From: a virus
Virus record (IMG/VR): IMGVR_UViG_3300033997_000567
Span: 1-44,338 of that record
Length of the DNA stretch: 44,338 nucleotides
Direction: 5' to 3' (one strand)
The notes beneath the pieces were generated by a model. The model saw only the letters and a list, made by a program, of their open reading frames with translations. It was not told the origin of the DNA and did not search any database. The position numbers and the translations under genes were made by a program. Shown here piece by piece: positions 29,474-39,123 of the stretch (the stretch's first letter is position 1; every line of letters starts with the position of its first letter).

Positions 29474-29571
29474 GCCAGCTCGACCAAGCCGTTGTGAGCC
29501 TGATTCGCCTCGGCCATCACCAGGCACTCGACTATCCATGGACGCTGTTCCAGCGCGCACTGAAAGGCTGA
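29171..29571 (+). CDS. tail assembly chaperone G-T frameshift product
   Basis: A -1 shift at the heptamer T TTT TTC (29425-29431) would leave the G frame after Phe87 and read 46 more codons (RDAGQAETPTGYFLSQLDQA ... YPWTLFQRALKG), ending with the TGA at 29569-29571, for about 133 aa. The downstream frame has no start codon of its own in a sensible place and ends 4 bases before the tape measure gene. This is the conserved G/GT arrangement of siphoviral tails. Confidence 0.8.
29425..29431 (+). other. slippery heptamer for programmed -1 frameshift
   Basis: T TTT TTC in the X XXY YYZ pattern, in phase with the G gene (GAT TTT TTC). Forty bases remain before the G stop codon, and the -1 frame continues into a T-type tail. 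Downstream stimulatory structure was not evaluated. Confidence 0.8.
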
Positions 29572-29575
29572 AGTC

Positions 29576-32236
29576 ATGGCAGAAGTAGAACTGCGGGTCT
29601 CGGCTGACCTGGACCAGGCGACCAGAGAGGTTGCGGGCTTCCGCAAGGAGTACGCAGACCTCGTTCGCCAGGTGGAAAAACCTCTGCGGCAGGTCAATGC
29701 TACCCGTGAGTTGGAAGCCTCCCTGGAGGCCACTGGCAAGCGAGTGCAGCAGGCGAAGCAACGGCTCAGCGAGCTGCAGGCCGAGTTGATTCGCACCGAT
29801 AGCCCGACCGAGCGGCTAAAGCAGTCGTTCAAGGAGGCTGCCGCCGAGCTGCAGAAGCTGCAGCGCACTGAGGCGATGCAGACCAACCAACTCAGCCGGA
29901 TGCGCGCCGAGCTGGCCGGTGCCGGTGTGGATACCTCGCGGCTTGCAGCTGAACAGCGGCGCCTGAATGCCGAGATGAGTAAAGCGCTCGGCACCGGCCG
30001 GGCGGATGCTGCCGCGCGCGGCATTCGGGAGCGTGCTGCCGCTTTGCAGCAGCAAGCCATCGCGCAGCGGCAGGCCAACGCGGAGGCGGCCAGGGATAAC
30101 CTGGGCGTCAACCGCTACCGCGCTTTGCAGGCTGAGATCACCAAGGCTCGCCAGCAATATGATTTGCTGCGCACCAGCGGCAAGCTCAGTACTCAGGAGC
30201 TGGCCGTTGCTCAGCAGCAGCTCACCCAGCGCATCCGCGAGAGCAAGAACGAGCTGAAGGCGTTGTCTGGCGCGCAGGGTGGTATTGGCGGGCTGGAGGG
30301 GCTGACCACTGGACGCCTGGCCGGTGCCGTGGGTGGCATTGCAGGGGCCGCTGCCCTGGCAGCTCAGTACGCTGCAGCTGTTGATCCGATCAAGAACATG
30401 CGCGCCCAACTGGATTTGGCCACTGATAGCCAGCAACAGCTGAACCAGGCGCTGGCAGATTCGGCCCGTATAGCGGATGCGGCAGGTGCGCCGCTGACGG
30501 ATACCGCTGAGCTTTATTCCAAGCTGATCCCGCCCGTCCGTGAGCTTGGTGGTAGCCAGCAGGATGCGGCCAACACGACTGAGGCCTTTGCGCTTGGCCT
30601 GCGCATCAGCGGTGCGACCGCCCAGCAGTCTGCCGGTGCCATGCAACAGTACGTGCAGGCTCTGAACCGGGGTGTTTTCCAGGCTGAAGAGTTCAACTCG
30701 GTTTCTGACGGCAACATCAGGCTGATCCGTGCTTTCGCGGATGAGCTTGGCGTAACCGTTGGTGAGTTCAGGAACATGGTGCTGGAGGGCGAGATCACCA
30801 GCGATATGTTGCTGGAGCTGTCGAACAAGGTTCTACCGAAGCTGCGTGCCGAGGCTGAGCTGATGCCTGAGACTTGGGCTTCTGCTACCACGAAGCTGAA
30901 CAACTCCTGGCAGCAGCTTCTCGGCCAATTTGACCAGGCGACCGGCGCTTCACAGGCGCTGATCAACAGGATTGATGCGTTGACAGCATCACTCAAGCTG
31001 CTCGGAGCTGGGGATACTGACAAGGTGGCCACAGGTGTTGCCAACATGGCGTCAGAGTTCGGGCGCCTTGTGCCGCTGATCAATCTTGCTGCAATCGGCG
31101 CTGAAAAACTCGGCGATCTCGCTGGTATCCAGACCTTCTCCCAGAACGCGAAAGAGGCCGTGAAGCAGGAAGGTGAGGTACTTCAGGAGCGAAAAACTCA
31201 GTTCGATATGCACGCCGCTGAAATGAAAGCGCTTCAACAGAGCGCAGCCAAGGAAGGCGCGGCGATGCTGGAGCAGCAGGTGAAGGATACCGAGGCTGCA
31301 CTGAAGAAGCAGGTCGACGCCGAACGCAAGGCCGCCAGCGAGCTGGCCAAGGCCAAGCAGGACCAGCTGGAGACCCAGCAGCGATACAAGGAGGCGCTGG
31401 CCAGTTTGAGTGCAGGCCCGGCGCAGGAGGCATCCTACGGGCAGGCCAGTGCGCTGAAGGTGGGGGCCCGCAATGCCCTGCAGGCAGGCGATGTCGATGA
31501 GGCCAAGCGCCAGGCTCAGGCGGCACTCGCTGTGCTGCAGGAGTTGGCTGCTGCTGGTGAGAACACCTACGGCTTTGCTGGCTTCATCAAGGAGTTGCAG
31601 GCGATCGAGGAGGGGGCTGACCAGAAGGGAATCGACGATGCACAGAAAAAGCTCGATGCCGCCAAGGATGCTGCCTTGCAAACGAAGGCTGCGCTCGAGA
31701 AGCTGAAGGATATCAAGGTCGCTCCGACCCTGGACGAAGAGGCTCAGCAGAAACTGCTGAATGATCTCGCAGCTTTAGCCAAGCAGGCGGGTGTGATTCT
31801 CACTATCCCGGCTACAGTGACCGCGCAGGCGCCTCAGGGTGGCACGGTCGATCCTTCCATCCCAGCGGCCGCAACGGGCGGCATCCTGCGTGGGCCTGGC
31901 ACGGGCACCAGCGATAGCATTCTGGCCAGGTTGAGCAACGGCGAGGGTGTGCTGAATGCTCGTGCGGTGCAGCACTATGGCGCGGGTATGGTGCACCAGC
32001 TCAACAGGCTGCAGCTGCCGAAGTTCGCCACCGGCGGGGTAGTGGGCACGGGGCTTTCGTTGCCGCCCATTCCGCAGCCGAGCCCTGAGCTGCTAGCTGG
32101 CGGGGGTAATGCGTATCTGGGCGATACCACCCTGGTCTTCCCGGGCGGTGAATCGCTCACGGTGAGCGTGCCTGCCAGCCAGTCGGAAAACCTGCAGCTG
32201 CTTCGCCTCAAATTTGGCGGCACTCGACGCCGCTGA
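29576..32236 (+). CDS. tape measure protein
   Basis: 886-aa protein setting tail length. Residues 1-230 are coiled coil (EVAGFRKEYADLVRQVEKPL and following). At about 235-460 is the tape measure N-terminal domain (GGIAGAAALAAQYAAAVDPI, FALGLRISGATAQQSAGAMQ, GVFQAEEFNSVSDGNIRLIR, GITSDMLLELSNK-type end). Another helical part follows, and the C-terminus has glycine-rich turns (ATGGILRGPGTGTSDSILAR, RLSNGEGVLNARAV, FATGGVVGTG) usual in this family. It starts 4 bases after the T frame. Confidence 0.93.
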   Translation: MAEVELRVSADLDQATREVAGFRKEYADLVRQVEKPLRQVNATRELEASLEATGKRVQQAKQRLSELQAELIRTDSPTERLKQSFKEAAAELQKLQRTEAMQTNQLSRMRAELAGAGVDTSRLAAEQRRLNAEMSKALGTGRADAAARGIRERAAALQQQAIAQRQANAEAARDNLGVNRYRALQAEITKARQQYDLLRTSGKLSTQELAVAQQQLTQRIRESKNELKALSGAQGGIGGLEGLTTGRLAGAVGGIAGAAALAAQYAAAVDPIKNMRAQLDLATDSQQQLNQALADSARIADAAGAPLTDTAELYSKLIPPVRELGGSQQDAANTTEAFALGLRISGATAQQSAGAMQQYVQALNRGVFQAEEFNSVSDGNIRLIRAFADELGVTVGEFRNMVLEGEITSDMLLELSNKVLPKLRAEAELMPETWASATTKLNNSWQQLLGQFDQATGASQALINRIDALTASLKLLGAGDTDKVATGVANMASEFGRLVPLINLAAIGAEKLGDLAGIQTFSQNAKEAVKQEGEVLQERKTQFDMHAAEMKALQQSAAKEGAAMLEQQVKDTEAALKKQVDAERKAASELAKAKQDQLETQQRYKEALASLSAGPAQEASYGQASALKVGARNALQAGDVDEAKRQAQAALAVLQELAAAGENTYGFAGFIKELQAIEEGADQKGIDDAQKKLDAAKDAALQTKAALEKLKDIKVAPTLDEEAQQKLLNDLAALAKQAGVILTIPATVTAQAPQGGTVDPSIPAAATGGILRGPGTGTSDSILARLSNGEGVLNARAVQHYGAGMVHQLNRLQLPKFATGGVVGTGLSLPPIPQPSPELLAGGGNAYLGDTTLVFPGGESLTVSVPASQSENLQLLRLKFGGTRRR

Positions 32237-32278
32237 CCTGCCGGCGCCTATCGCTGGCGCTATTGCTCTGGAGTACCC

Positions 32279-32791
32279 ATGACTTTCCCTCACCTCATGC
32301 TGGGCGGCGTGCCCATCGTGCTGCACGCCGGTGCGCCTGAGTTTTCCGCCGAGGGTGTGGAGGGCGCAAGCACGGTGCGAATGAGCCTGGGCGCCCTGGT
32401 GAAGATGACGCACTGGACTGGCAAGGCGCGAGGCAGTATCACCGGGAACGGTTGGATGCCGCCGGGGCTTGATGGCCTGGACTACAGCCTGCCACTGGAG
32501 CTGCGGAGCACCCAGCCGGAGACCATCACGACCCCGGCCTTGTCTGCAGCACTTTCCAGCGAGCCGCGTCCGGACTATGCCCCTTGGGCCTTGGCGCTGG
32601 TGGGTAAGGAGTGGATCAAAACGGCATGTACCTATGCGGCCGGAGTTACCACGGCAGCGCCGGTCGCCGGGGCCACGCTTTATGCCTTCTACTGGTTGCC
32701 GGTGTATCAGGTGTTTGCCACCAAGCCCACGAAGAGCCTGAACAGCGGCGCAGCCGCGCATGGCTGGTCGCTGAGCTGGGAGCAGGCCTGA
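32279..32791 (+). CDS. tail protein downstream of the tape measure
   Basis: 170-aa beta-rich protein (MTFPHLMLGGVPIVLHAGAP ... GWMPPGLDGLDYSLPLELRS). The position between tape measure and hub fits a distal-tail component. No family is certain. GGAG precedes the ATG, and the stop overlaps the next start (TGATG). Confidence 0.65.
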   Translation: MTFPHLMLGGVPIVLHAGAPEFSAEGVEGASTVRMSLGALVKMTHWTGKARGSITGNGWMPPGLDGLDYSLPLELRSTQPETITTPALSAALSSEPRPDYAPWALALVGKEWIKTACTYAAGVTTAAPVAGATLYAFYWLPVYQVFATKPTKSLNSGAAAHGWSLSWEQA

Positions 32792-34500
32792 TGTTCGGTG
32801 GCGCCCCGATCGGGGCTACCCCGCTGGGCGGTTCGTTCGGCGGTGCCGCAGAGCCTGTGCCGGTGAGCGGGTCCAACGCCATCCGTTGGGTGGCGCGGCT
32901 GCTGGTGGATGGCGTGGATTGGTCTTCGCGCCTGGTCGGTGAGCCACAGGTCGACAGAGAGGAAGGCGCGGCCGGCATCTGCTCCTTCGAGTTGTGCCTG
33001 CCTGCTGGGCCGGTGACGCCGACTGACTGGAAAGGTCGCAGCGTGGCCCTGGACTACATCGGCACCATGGCGGGCGTGACCACGGAGCAGCGCCTGTTTA
33101 CCGGCCGCGTGGCCGACCCTTCGTGGAATCGCACCACCAGGACGCTGTCCTGCACCTGCAGCGATCAGCTGCAGCAGCGGGTGGAAGCGATGGAGATCAG
33201 CGCCATCGACGCGCTGGTGGGCGGCTACTGGTCCGAGGATGTATTCGAGCCTGTTGCTGGCCGCAGCCGCTGGGATTACGCCCTGGAGCGGCTCGGCACC
33301 CGAGCTGCCTCTATGGACTGCGATGCCTATGGCTCTGTGCGGGTGACCAGCTGGTATACGGCTGCCCAGCCTGACTTCACGTTTGGTGCAGGTAGCACTG
33401 TGTATGACAGCCTGGACGTGCAGCTCAGCGACCTGAGTGTGCAGATCAATACCGTCGAGATCGAAGGCGATTACCGGTTCTCTCGCCTCTGGCAGCGCAA
33501 CCTGACGTACTACTGGGCGCACCCGGAAATGGCGGGCACCAGTGGCATGACGGGATTCTGCCTGTGGATACAGCACACCACCGAGCTGCCGACCATCGAG
33601 ATGATCGAGAGCGCGGTGAGCGGGGGCGGGCAGACGGTTATTGCCCGCGCCTACCAGGTGCTGCCACCGAGCGGCGCCTATTGCGACCCTCCCATCGGCT
33701 ATGCCGCGCCGCGCAACCACAAGGAGCTGGTGCTTTCCGCCACAGTGGTGGGCGCCCGGCGCTGGAACCAGGCCGTGACCGAGAGCTACAAGCTCCGCGT
33801 TGTGGCCGACGCCAGCGTGGCGGCGGTGGGCGAGGTGATCGAGCGGCAGGGCGCTGCCGTGGAGGTCGAGTCCGATCTGGCGGAGGCCTGGGAGTCTGAC
33901 GAAATCACGGGTGGCACGAGCGGGCATCAGGACGTGCGAGATGAGCCGCGCCGCCAAGCGCAGCTGCTCACCCTGCTAAACCAGGCCGGCGCCACCATCG
34001 TGGCCGCCCATCGTGGCACCCAGCTCAGCTGGGATGTTCCCGCCAGCTGGGTGACGGGCCTGGACCTGCGCCATACCGTGCACCTCGATGACCAGGGCGC
34101 GCGGGCCAAGGGCAAGGTGGCCCGCCTGCAGCACCGGCTGAGCTTGGAAACCGGCGTGGCGTTGACCACTGTGACCATTGCGGTCATGCGTGGTGGTGGC
34201 GCCGTCAGTGACCCGCTTGTGCCGCCGCCATTCAGCGTGCTCCCGCCCGAGGAGGAGGAGGGGCCAAGCCCTATCGAGGACTCCATGCCTACGCAGCTGG
34301 CGGACGGCATCGATGATCTGCCCTACGACGAGACGCTGGACGGCTTCTCCGGCAACTACAGCCAGACCTCTGGCGATTACCCGCGGCGCTTTCAGGCGAC
34401 GGCGGATGAGGTGCTGGAGACCCTGCGCGACGAGAACGTGGTGGAGATCCCTGCGGTGTACCGGATCGCCATTCCGAACGACCTTCTGGAGTTGTACTGA
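32791..34500 (+). CDS. tail tip / baseplate hub-like protein
   Basis: 569-aa protein. An opening Gly-rich stretch leads into beta domains (IRWVARLLVDGVDWSSRLVG, SFELCLPAGPVTPTDWKGRS, RLFTGRVADPSWNRTTRTLS) that resemble hub proteins of the gpD/gp27 type. The C-terminal part (TVHLDDQGARAKGKVARLQH ... PPPFSVLPPEEEEGP) ends acidic and Pro-rich. Function as a central tail tip component is inferred from size and order. Its own ATG overlaps the preceding stop, so the longer frame from 32611 is rejected. Confidence 0.65.
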   Translation: MFGGAPIGATPLGGSFGGAAEPVPVSGSNAIRWVARLLVDGVDWSSRLVGEPQVDREEGAAGICSFELCLPAGPVTPTDWKGRSVALDYIGTMAGVTTEQRLFTGRVADPSWNRTTRTLSCTCSDQLQQRVEAMEISAIDALVGGYWSEDVFEPVAGRSRWDYALERLGTRAASMDCDAYGSVRVTSWYTAAQPDFTFGAGSTVYDSLDVQLSDLSVQINTVEIEGDYRFSRLWQRNLTYYWAHPEMAGTSGMTGFCLWIQHTTELPTIEMIESAVSGGGQTVIARAYQVLPPSGAYCDPPIGYAAPRNHKELVLSATVVGARRWNQAVTESYKLRVVADASVAAVGEVIERQGAAVEVESDLAEAWESDEITGGTSGHQDVRDEPRRQAQLLTLLNQAGATIVAAHRGTQLSWDVPASWVTGLDLRHTVHLDDQGARAKGKVARLQHRLSLETGVALTTVTIAVMRGGGAVSDPLVPPPFSVLPPEEEEGPSPIEDSMPTQLADGIDDLPYDETLDGFSGNYSQTSGDYPRRFQATADEVLETLRDENVVEIPAVYRIAIPNDLLELY

Positions 34501-34925
34501 TGAGCAGCCTTGAGCAACAGCGCCGCGCTGGCGGTGCAGCTATGACGGCTTCGCGCGGGACCGGCGCGGGAATGGCTGCCCGCCGGCGTGGGAAGGCCAC
34601 TGTTGACGATATCAACAGCCTGGTAAAGCTGCCCACCACCAAGCCCAAGCTGGCACCTATCGAGCCGCGCGGTGGGCTTGCCGCCAAGCAGGGGCGGGGC
34701 GACTACCAGGAGCCAGAAGCCAGCACCGGCGGCGGTATCGCCAGCCCCATCACCGAAATCAAATACTCCGACCGCACGTATTGGGACGACATAACTATTA
34801 CCAGTTCGGACGGGCTCCTGAGCTTCCGGGTCAAGCCCATCAAGCAGATCGAGCAGGTGGATGCCAATGCCGACGAAGTGGTGCAGATCTTCGCCAATCC
34901 AAAGCCGCCGGCGCCCACCCCATGA
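34500..34925 (+). CDS. small tail-region protein (141 aa)
   Basis: 141-aa protein with a low-complexity basic N-terminus (MTASRGTGAGMAARRRGKAT) and a beta C-terminal part (YWDDITITSSDGLLSFRVKP). Overlaps both neighbours by 1-4 bases within the tail operon. No recognised family. Confidence 0.6.
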   Translation: MSSLEQQRRAGGAAMTASRGTGAGMAARRRGKATVDDINSLVKLPTTKPKLAPIEPRGGLAAKQGRGDYQEPEASTGGGIASPITEIKYSDRTYWDDITITSSDGLLSFRVKPIKQIEQVDANADEVVQIFANPKPPAPTP

Positions 34926-36652
34926 TCGACAGCCACCTTCACCCGCTGGATGAGGTGCGCATGTTCGGGCACACCATCCACGGTCTGATCCGCGGGAACA
35001 TCAGCAACCGATCGGTCGAAGTGGACGGTGTGCGCTTTGCACTGCCGGCAAGCTATGACGTTGGTTTTGCCGGGGACTCGGGCGTGCTTCAGGTGGTGCG
35101 CCATCCTGCTGCTGGTCCTGTTGACCTGACACCCGAGGAGCTGGCCTCAGAGCGAACCCTGGGCCGGGTGTGGCAGAACTTCGCCATGGTTCAGCGCAGC
35201 GGCAGCCTGTTCGGTCGAAACGTGGGCGGCTGGCTGTATATCCACGGCAATGGCACGCCCTGGCTGATTCGCCCGGTTATTTCAACGGCACCGGCGGCCG
35301 GCGCTCCATTCACTATGGGGCTGAATTGCCGCCCGTTTGGGCGCATCGGCGAAGCGCCGGTTGAGCCGATTGTGCTGACTATCACCTGCGCCGACATTCA
35401 GCAGTCCTCCACCGGGTCGCGCTTCTACTCACTGGAGACGATAAACAACACGGGCTCGCTCGCTCTTTTACGCCTCGCGCTGCCCACGGCGCCGGATCTG
35501 CCATCCGGCTTCCTGGCCATAAACATGACGGACGATGGGGATCTGCCCGCTGCCAACCTGAGCGTATACAAGAGTCAGGCGCAGGTGCGTGGCACCTGGT
35601 CGACTACGCATCCAAGTATCGCCAGTCTGAGCACCCTGTTTGCCTATCGGTCACTTCTACCGCGTGCCGAGCTACAGGGGGCGGTGTATCCAGATGGCCC
35701 TGCCGTGCCCAAGTACCCGGTGGGCGGTGGCACCGTAACGGCGACGTTGGTGGCGCTGGAGGAAACCGACAGCGAGAGAACGAACGGCTTTGCCAGCTAT
35801 GCCACCTTCCGGCGTGGTGATGTCGAGGCGACCTCTGGCCGCACCGGGCGAATCATCCGCCTGCAGTTCGATGGCGATGGCGTGCTGCATGAGTTTGCCT
35901 ACAACACCACCTACCACTACGAGGGCAGCATGCCCGCGTGGGTGGGCGCAGCTGCTGGGCAGCTGACAGCCAGCGGAGATGGGGTGGCAATCATGCCGCC
36001 AGATTGGACGGAGACAACGCCCGTAGTTGTGAGCGTCAGCCGAACCATACACGAGCTGATCTCCCAGACCATTGAGCTGACGCAGAACGGAACGCCGATA
36101 GCCAGTATTCACAACCAGAAGGCGTACAGCGTCAACCACACCGCCACACTGCCGCCCCTCTCGGCAGGGGAGCACTGGGCGTATGCCTGGGTCGGCGGTA
36201 CCCAGAACGTGCATGGGTTTGGACCTGCTCGATCCAACACCACGCTGACGCTGCCGGCGCTTGTTGACGGTGGGGCGTCTGTTGAGCCCTCCGGCGCCAC
36301 TGCCGAAAAGGGCGGGCCATGGCCGTCCACCCAGGCTGCCGCCCCGGCCACTACATCCGGGGTGGGCACTCCGCAGTACGCCTCGGAAATGCCTGTTGGC
36401 ACAACGCAGCGTGACGCCGACAGCATCGGTGCCACCTTTCAGGGCATTGGCTGGTCATGCTCGGTTGCCCCAGCCGCCGCCGTGGTCATGGAGGAAGTGG
36501 CAGCCCAGCGCCGCGAAATCATCCTCGCATGGCCACATGCACAGCTTCATCTCCGCGATCTGGAAAGGCCGAACGCCGTTTACCACCCGGTAGAGCACGC
36601 GATAGCGACCGACACCAATGAAACCGACGGCATCGCCGTGATGTTCGTTTGA
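34922..36652 (+). CDS. large tail protein (576 aa)
   Basis: 576-aa beta-rich protein starting MIDSHLHPLDEVRMFGHTIH. Segments such as GIIPLQFDGDGVLHEF-type strands (here GRIIRLQFDGDGVLHEFAYN) and the C-terminal RREIILAWPHAQLHLRDLER are seen. Likely part of the tail tip or side-fibre base by gene order; no family recognised. The ATGA overlap at 34922-34925 fixes the start; the longer frame from 34781 is a shadow of the preceding gene. Confidence 0.65.
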   Translation: MIDSHLHPLDEVRMFGHTIHGLIRGNISNRSVEVDGVRFALPASYDVGFAGDSGVLQVVRHPAAGPVDLTPEELASERTLGRVWQNFAMVQRSGSLFGRNVGGWLYIHGNGTPWLIRPVISTAPAAGAPFTMGLNCRPFGRIGEAPVEPIVLTITCADIQQSSTGSRFYSLETINNTGSLALLRLALPTAPDLPSGFLAINMTDDGDLPAANLSVYKSQAQVRGTWSTTHPSIASLSTLFAYRSLLPRAELQGAVYPDGPAVPKYPVGGGTVTATLVALEETDSERTNGFASYATFRRGDVEATSGRTGRIIRLQFDGDGVLHEFAYNTTYHYEGSMPAWVGAAAGQLTASGDGVAIMPPDWTETTPVVVSVSRTIHELISQTIELTQNGTPIASIHNQKAYSVNHTATLPPLSAGEHWAYAWVGGTQNVHGFGPARSNTTLTLPALVDGGASVEPSGATAEKGGPWPSTQAAAPATTSGVGTPQYASEMPVGTTQRDADSIGATFQGIGWSCSVAPAAAVVMEEVAAQRREIILAWPHAQLHLRDLERPNAVYHPVEHAIATDTNETDGIAVMFV

Positions 36653-36661
36653 GGGCTCGAC

Positions 36662-37378
36662 ATGAACTTCATCAACAACTGGCAGCAGGCGATTGAGCTT
36701 GCTGCTGATGCCACCTCTATTGCGCTGGCACTGCCTGACGGCGACTACGTGCTGATGATCAGCAACGCGCTGGGGGCCCAGGCCTCGCTGTGGGAGGTGG
36801 TAGCGGCCAGCGTGGCTGATGGCACTGCAACCCTGGTGCGCGGCCAGGAGGCGACCGTGGTGCGGGCCTGGCCGGCCGGCAGCGTTATCTACTGCCCTCT
36901 GACTGCCGGGCAGCTGTCGTCGATGTTCGCGCAGCTGGAGGCGCAAGCGTCCAGCCTGGTCGACCTGCAGGCGCGCGTATACGCCCTGGAAAACCCCGTG
37001 CCGGCCGGTTCGCTGCGCGTTGGCGTGCATGTTGGCGCAACCGCCGCTGGCTACTACATGCAGAACGATGAGCCTGTGGGCACCGTTACACCGGTTGCCA
37101 TCGAGGTTCCCACCGTGGGGCCTTGCCCTGTGCGCGTGCTGTACCAGTACGCCAGCGGCGGCAACCTGCAGTTCACGCTGGTGCTGGATGGCGACTTTGC
37201 ACACAGCGTTATCGAGAGCCTGGATGTGGAAGGCATAGGCGTACTTGCCGTGGCGGATGCCACCACCTTCGACGATGTCATCAGCGGTACGCCGGTTGTT
37301 GGCTACCAGTGGGCAATCTCCAGCAGTGATTGGGCAGACGGCGGCGACCGCCTCGTGGCCTTTAACTTCCCGGCCTGA
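36662..37378 (+). CDS. tail protein (238 aa)
   Basis: 238-aa protein starting MNFINNWQQAIELAADATSI. Early part SIALALPDGDYVLMISN ... WEVVAASVADGTATLVRGQE has the pattern of short phage tail/fibre-linked domains, with a coiled-coil segment (MFAQLEAQASSLVDLQARVY) in the middle. GAGGG precedes the ATG. Function by position only. Confidence 0.65.
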   Translation: MNFINNWQQAIELAADATSIALALPDGDYVLMISNALGAQASLWEVVAASVADGTATLVRGQEATVVRAWPAGSVIYCPLTAGQLSSMFAQLEAQASSLVDLQARVYALENPVPAGSLRVGVHVGATAAGYYMQNDEPVGTVTPVAIEVPTVGPCPVRVLYQYASGGNLQFTLVLDGDFAHSVIESLDVEGIGVLAVADATTFDDVISGTPVVGYQWAISSSDWADGGDRLVAFNFPA

Positions 37379-37392
37379 CCAAGGAGCGCGGC

Positions 37393-37968
37393 ATGCTACC
37401 TGTGAAACAGGATCTCGCCATTGTCCCCGGCGACACCTACCGCGACACCGTGCGGCTCATGCAGCCGACCCTGGTTTATCACCCCATCCAGAGCATTGGC
37501 GGTGCGCCCGCCGTGCTGAAAGTGCCAGGCCACGGCCTGGCGCTGGACTGGCCGGTGTGGGTTCGCGGGGTTTCAGGCTTTGCAGCCATCAACCGTGAGC
37601 CTGGCCGCGAGCTGCCTTGGCTTGCCGAGCGGCTGAGTGCCGACAGTCTGCGCATCAACCCGCTGTCTGCCGCTGGTGGTGCGCCGTCGGGAGGCCAGCT
37701 GGTTTATCGGCAGCCAATCGACCTGACCGGATGCTCGGCCTGGATGGGCTTCACCGACGCAGCCGGAAATGCATTGTTCGGCCTCGAGGATGGTGATGGC
37801 CTAGAGCTGGATGCCTTCGGGCTTGTGACCCGCGAGATCACGCCGGCCCAGACCGAACGGCTCACCGGCAATTGGCGCTACAGCTTCGGCATCACCTTCA
37901 GCGATGGCGCAGTGACTACCTACCTCACGGGCGGCCCTGCTGCCGGCGGTTGCTGCAATGGGTGCTGA
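37393..37968 (+). CDS. tail-region protein with C-terminal Cys motif
   Basis: 191-aa beta-rich protein starting MLPVKQDLAIVPGDTYRDTV behind AAGGAG. The opening (gradients of PGDTYR and a Gly-rich middle) is common among phage tail-fibre-associated proteins. The extreme C-terminus GGPAAGGCCNGC is an unusual triple-cysteine tag that could form disulphides or bind metal. Overlaps the next gene by 11 bases. Confidence 0.55.
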   Translation: MLPVKQDLAIVPGDTYRDTVRLMQPTLVYHPIQSIGGAPAVLKVPGHGLALDWPVWVRGVSGFAAINREPGRELPWLAERLSADSLRINPLSAAGGAPSGGQLVYRQPIDLTGCSAWMGFTDAAGNALFGLEDGDGLELDAFGLVTREITPAQTERLTGNWRYSFGITFSDGAVTTYLTGGPAAGGCCNGC

Positions 37969-38419
37969 ACTGATCGTACTCACCCAGCCCGGCGGATCAG
38001 CCGAGTTGCAGCAGCAGGTGGCTGTGCTGGTTGAGGTTGCTTCGGTTGCTGTGGTGGCAGTAGGTGCGCAGGGGCCTGCTGGGCGGCCTGGACAGTCCGG
38101 CAGTGCGTTACCCGCGGTGAGCTTCGCCTACGGCGATGCATCGCCACTGCTGGTTCACACCTTCGACGGGCCTGCGCTGCTGGCTGATCTGCAGTTGGTG
38201 ATCCAGCAGCCGTTCGATGGCTCCGGAGCCCAGCTTGTGCTGCGAGACCAGGATGGCCAGGTGCTGATGGCTGCTGACCAGAACGCCCCCGCGATGGAAG
38301 CCACCTTTGAAACAACCCCAGCCGCGCAGATGGCGGCCGGCTCTGCGATTTACCTTGAAATCACCCCTGGTGCGGGCGCCACAACCGGCGCCGGCCAGAT
38401 TCTGCTCAACCTGCACTGA
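37958..38419 (+). CDS. tail-region protein with short collagen-like stretch
   Basis: 153-aa protein with hydrophobic N-terminal strands (VAVLVEVASVAVVAVGAQ) then GPAGRPGQSG, a short collagen-like segment as seen in trimeric fibres, and a beta C-terminal domain (SFAYGDASPLLVHTFDGPAL). Probably part of the fibre complex. Confidence 0.6.
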   Translation: MGAELIVLTQPGGSAELQQQVAVLVEVASVAVVAVGAQGPAGRPGQSGSALPAVSFAYGDASPLLVHTFDGPALLADLQLVIQQPFDGSGAQLVLRDQDGQVLMAADQNAPAMEATFETTPAAQMAAGSAIYLEITPGAGATTGAGQILLNLH

Positions 38420-38429
38420 GGGATAACTC

Positions 38430-39113
38430 ATGCGCTTTCTCGATCTGCTCGGCACCCTGGGTGCGAAGTTCCAACTGGGTATCAATGGCCTGCTGCTGAA
38501 GTCTACCGGCGGGAAGATCCGTGCCCGCAACGCGGCCGATAGTGCCGATGCACCGTTGGTGGGTAGCACCATCGAGGCATCTGGCGACAGTCTGACCCTG
38601 AACGAAGATGCTGCCGGCAGCGGCGCGGACTGGAAGCTGACGCTCAGCCGGCCCGGCGCGGGCATGACGCAAGACCTCGACTTCAAGCTGCCGGCCAACT
38701 ACGGCACGGCCAACTTCGTGCTGCAGACCGATGGCGCTGGCAATCTCTCCTGGGCGGCGTCCGCCTCTGCCACCAACATGCAGGCCACGGACACCACCGA
38801 CCTGGTGTTCGGCTCCAGCAGCCCGGTGACGATGTTCACCCTCCCGGCAAATGCTGTGGTGGAGCGCGTGCAGGTCATCATCGATGAGTCGTTCGACGGA
38901 ACGCCTTCGCTGTCGATCGGCATTACCGGCACCCTCTCGAAGTACCTGGGCAGCACACAGGTTGACCTTAAGGCATCGGCCGGCACCATCTTCGAGGTGA
39001 GCCCTGGCCTGGAGGCCAACAGCATCGCCGAGGATCTGATTGCAACCTACTCGGCAGGCGGTGCTGCCGCTGGCGCCGCGCGCCTGCTGGTCACCTACGT
39101 CATCCCGAGCTGA
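38430..39113 (+). CDS. tail fibre-like protein, first of a related pair
   Basis: 227-aa protein starting MRFLDLLGTLGAKFQLGING. The N-terminus resembles that of the next gene (MRFFSDLAGTLRAAFRVGLG), suggesting duplication of an attachment domain. The rest is beta-rich with fibre-type turns (SADAPLVGSTIEASGDSLTL, DFKLPANYGTANFVLQTDGA). GAGGG precedes the ATG. Confidence 0.7.
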   Translation: MRFLDLLGTLGAKFQLGINGLLLKSTGGKIRARNAADSADAPLVGSTIEASGDSLTLNEDAAGSGADWKLTLSRPGAGMTQDLDFKLPANYGTANFVLQTDGAGNLSWAASASATNMQATDTTDLVFGSSSPVTMFTLPANAVVERVQVIIDESFDGTPSLSIGITGTLSKYLGSTQVDLKASAGTIFEVSPGLEANSIAEDLIATYSAGGAAAGAARLLVTYVIPS

Positions 39114-39123
39114 GGCCTGGCCA

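Noticed and set aside
32611-32790. N-terminal extension of the tail hub gene
   Set aside because: The extension lies entirely over the preceding gene in another frame; the TGATG overlap marks the real start at 32791.
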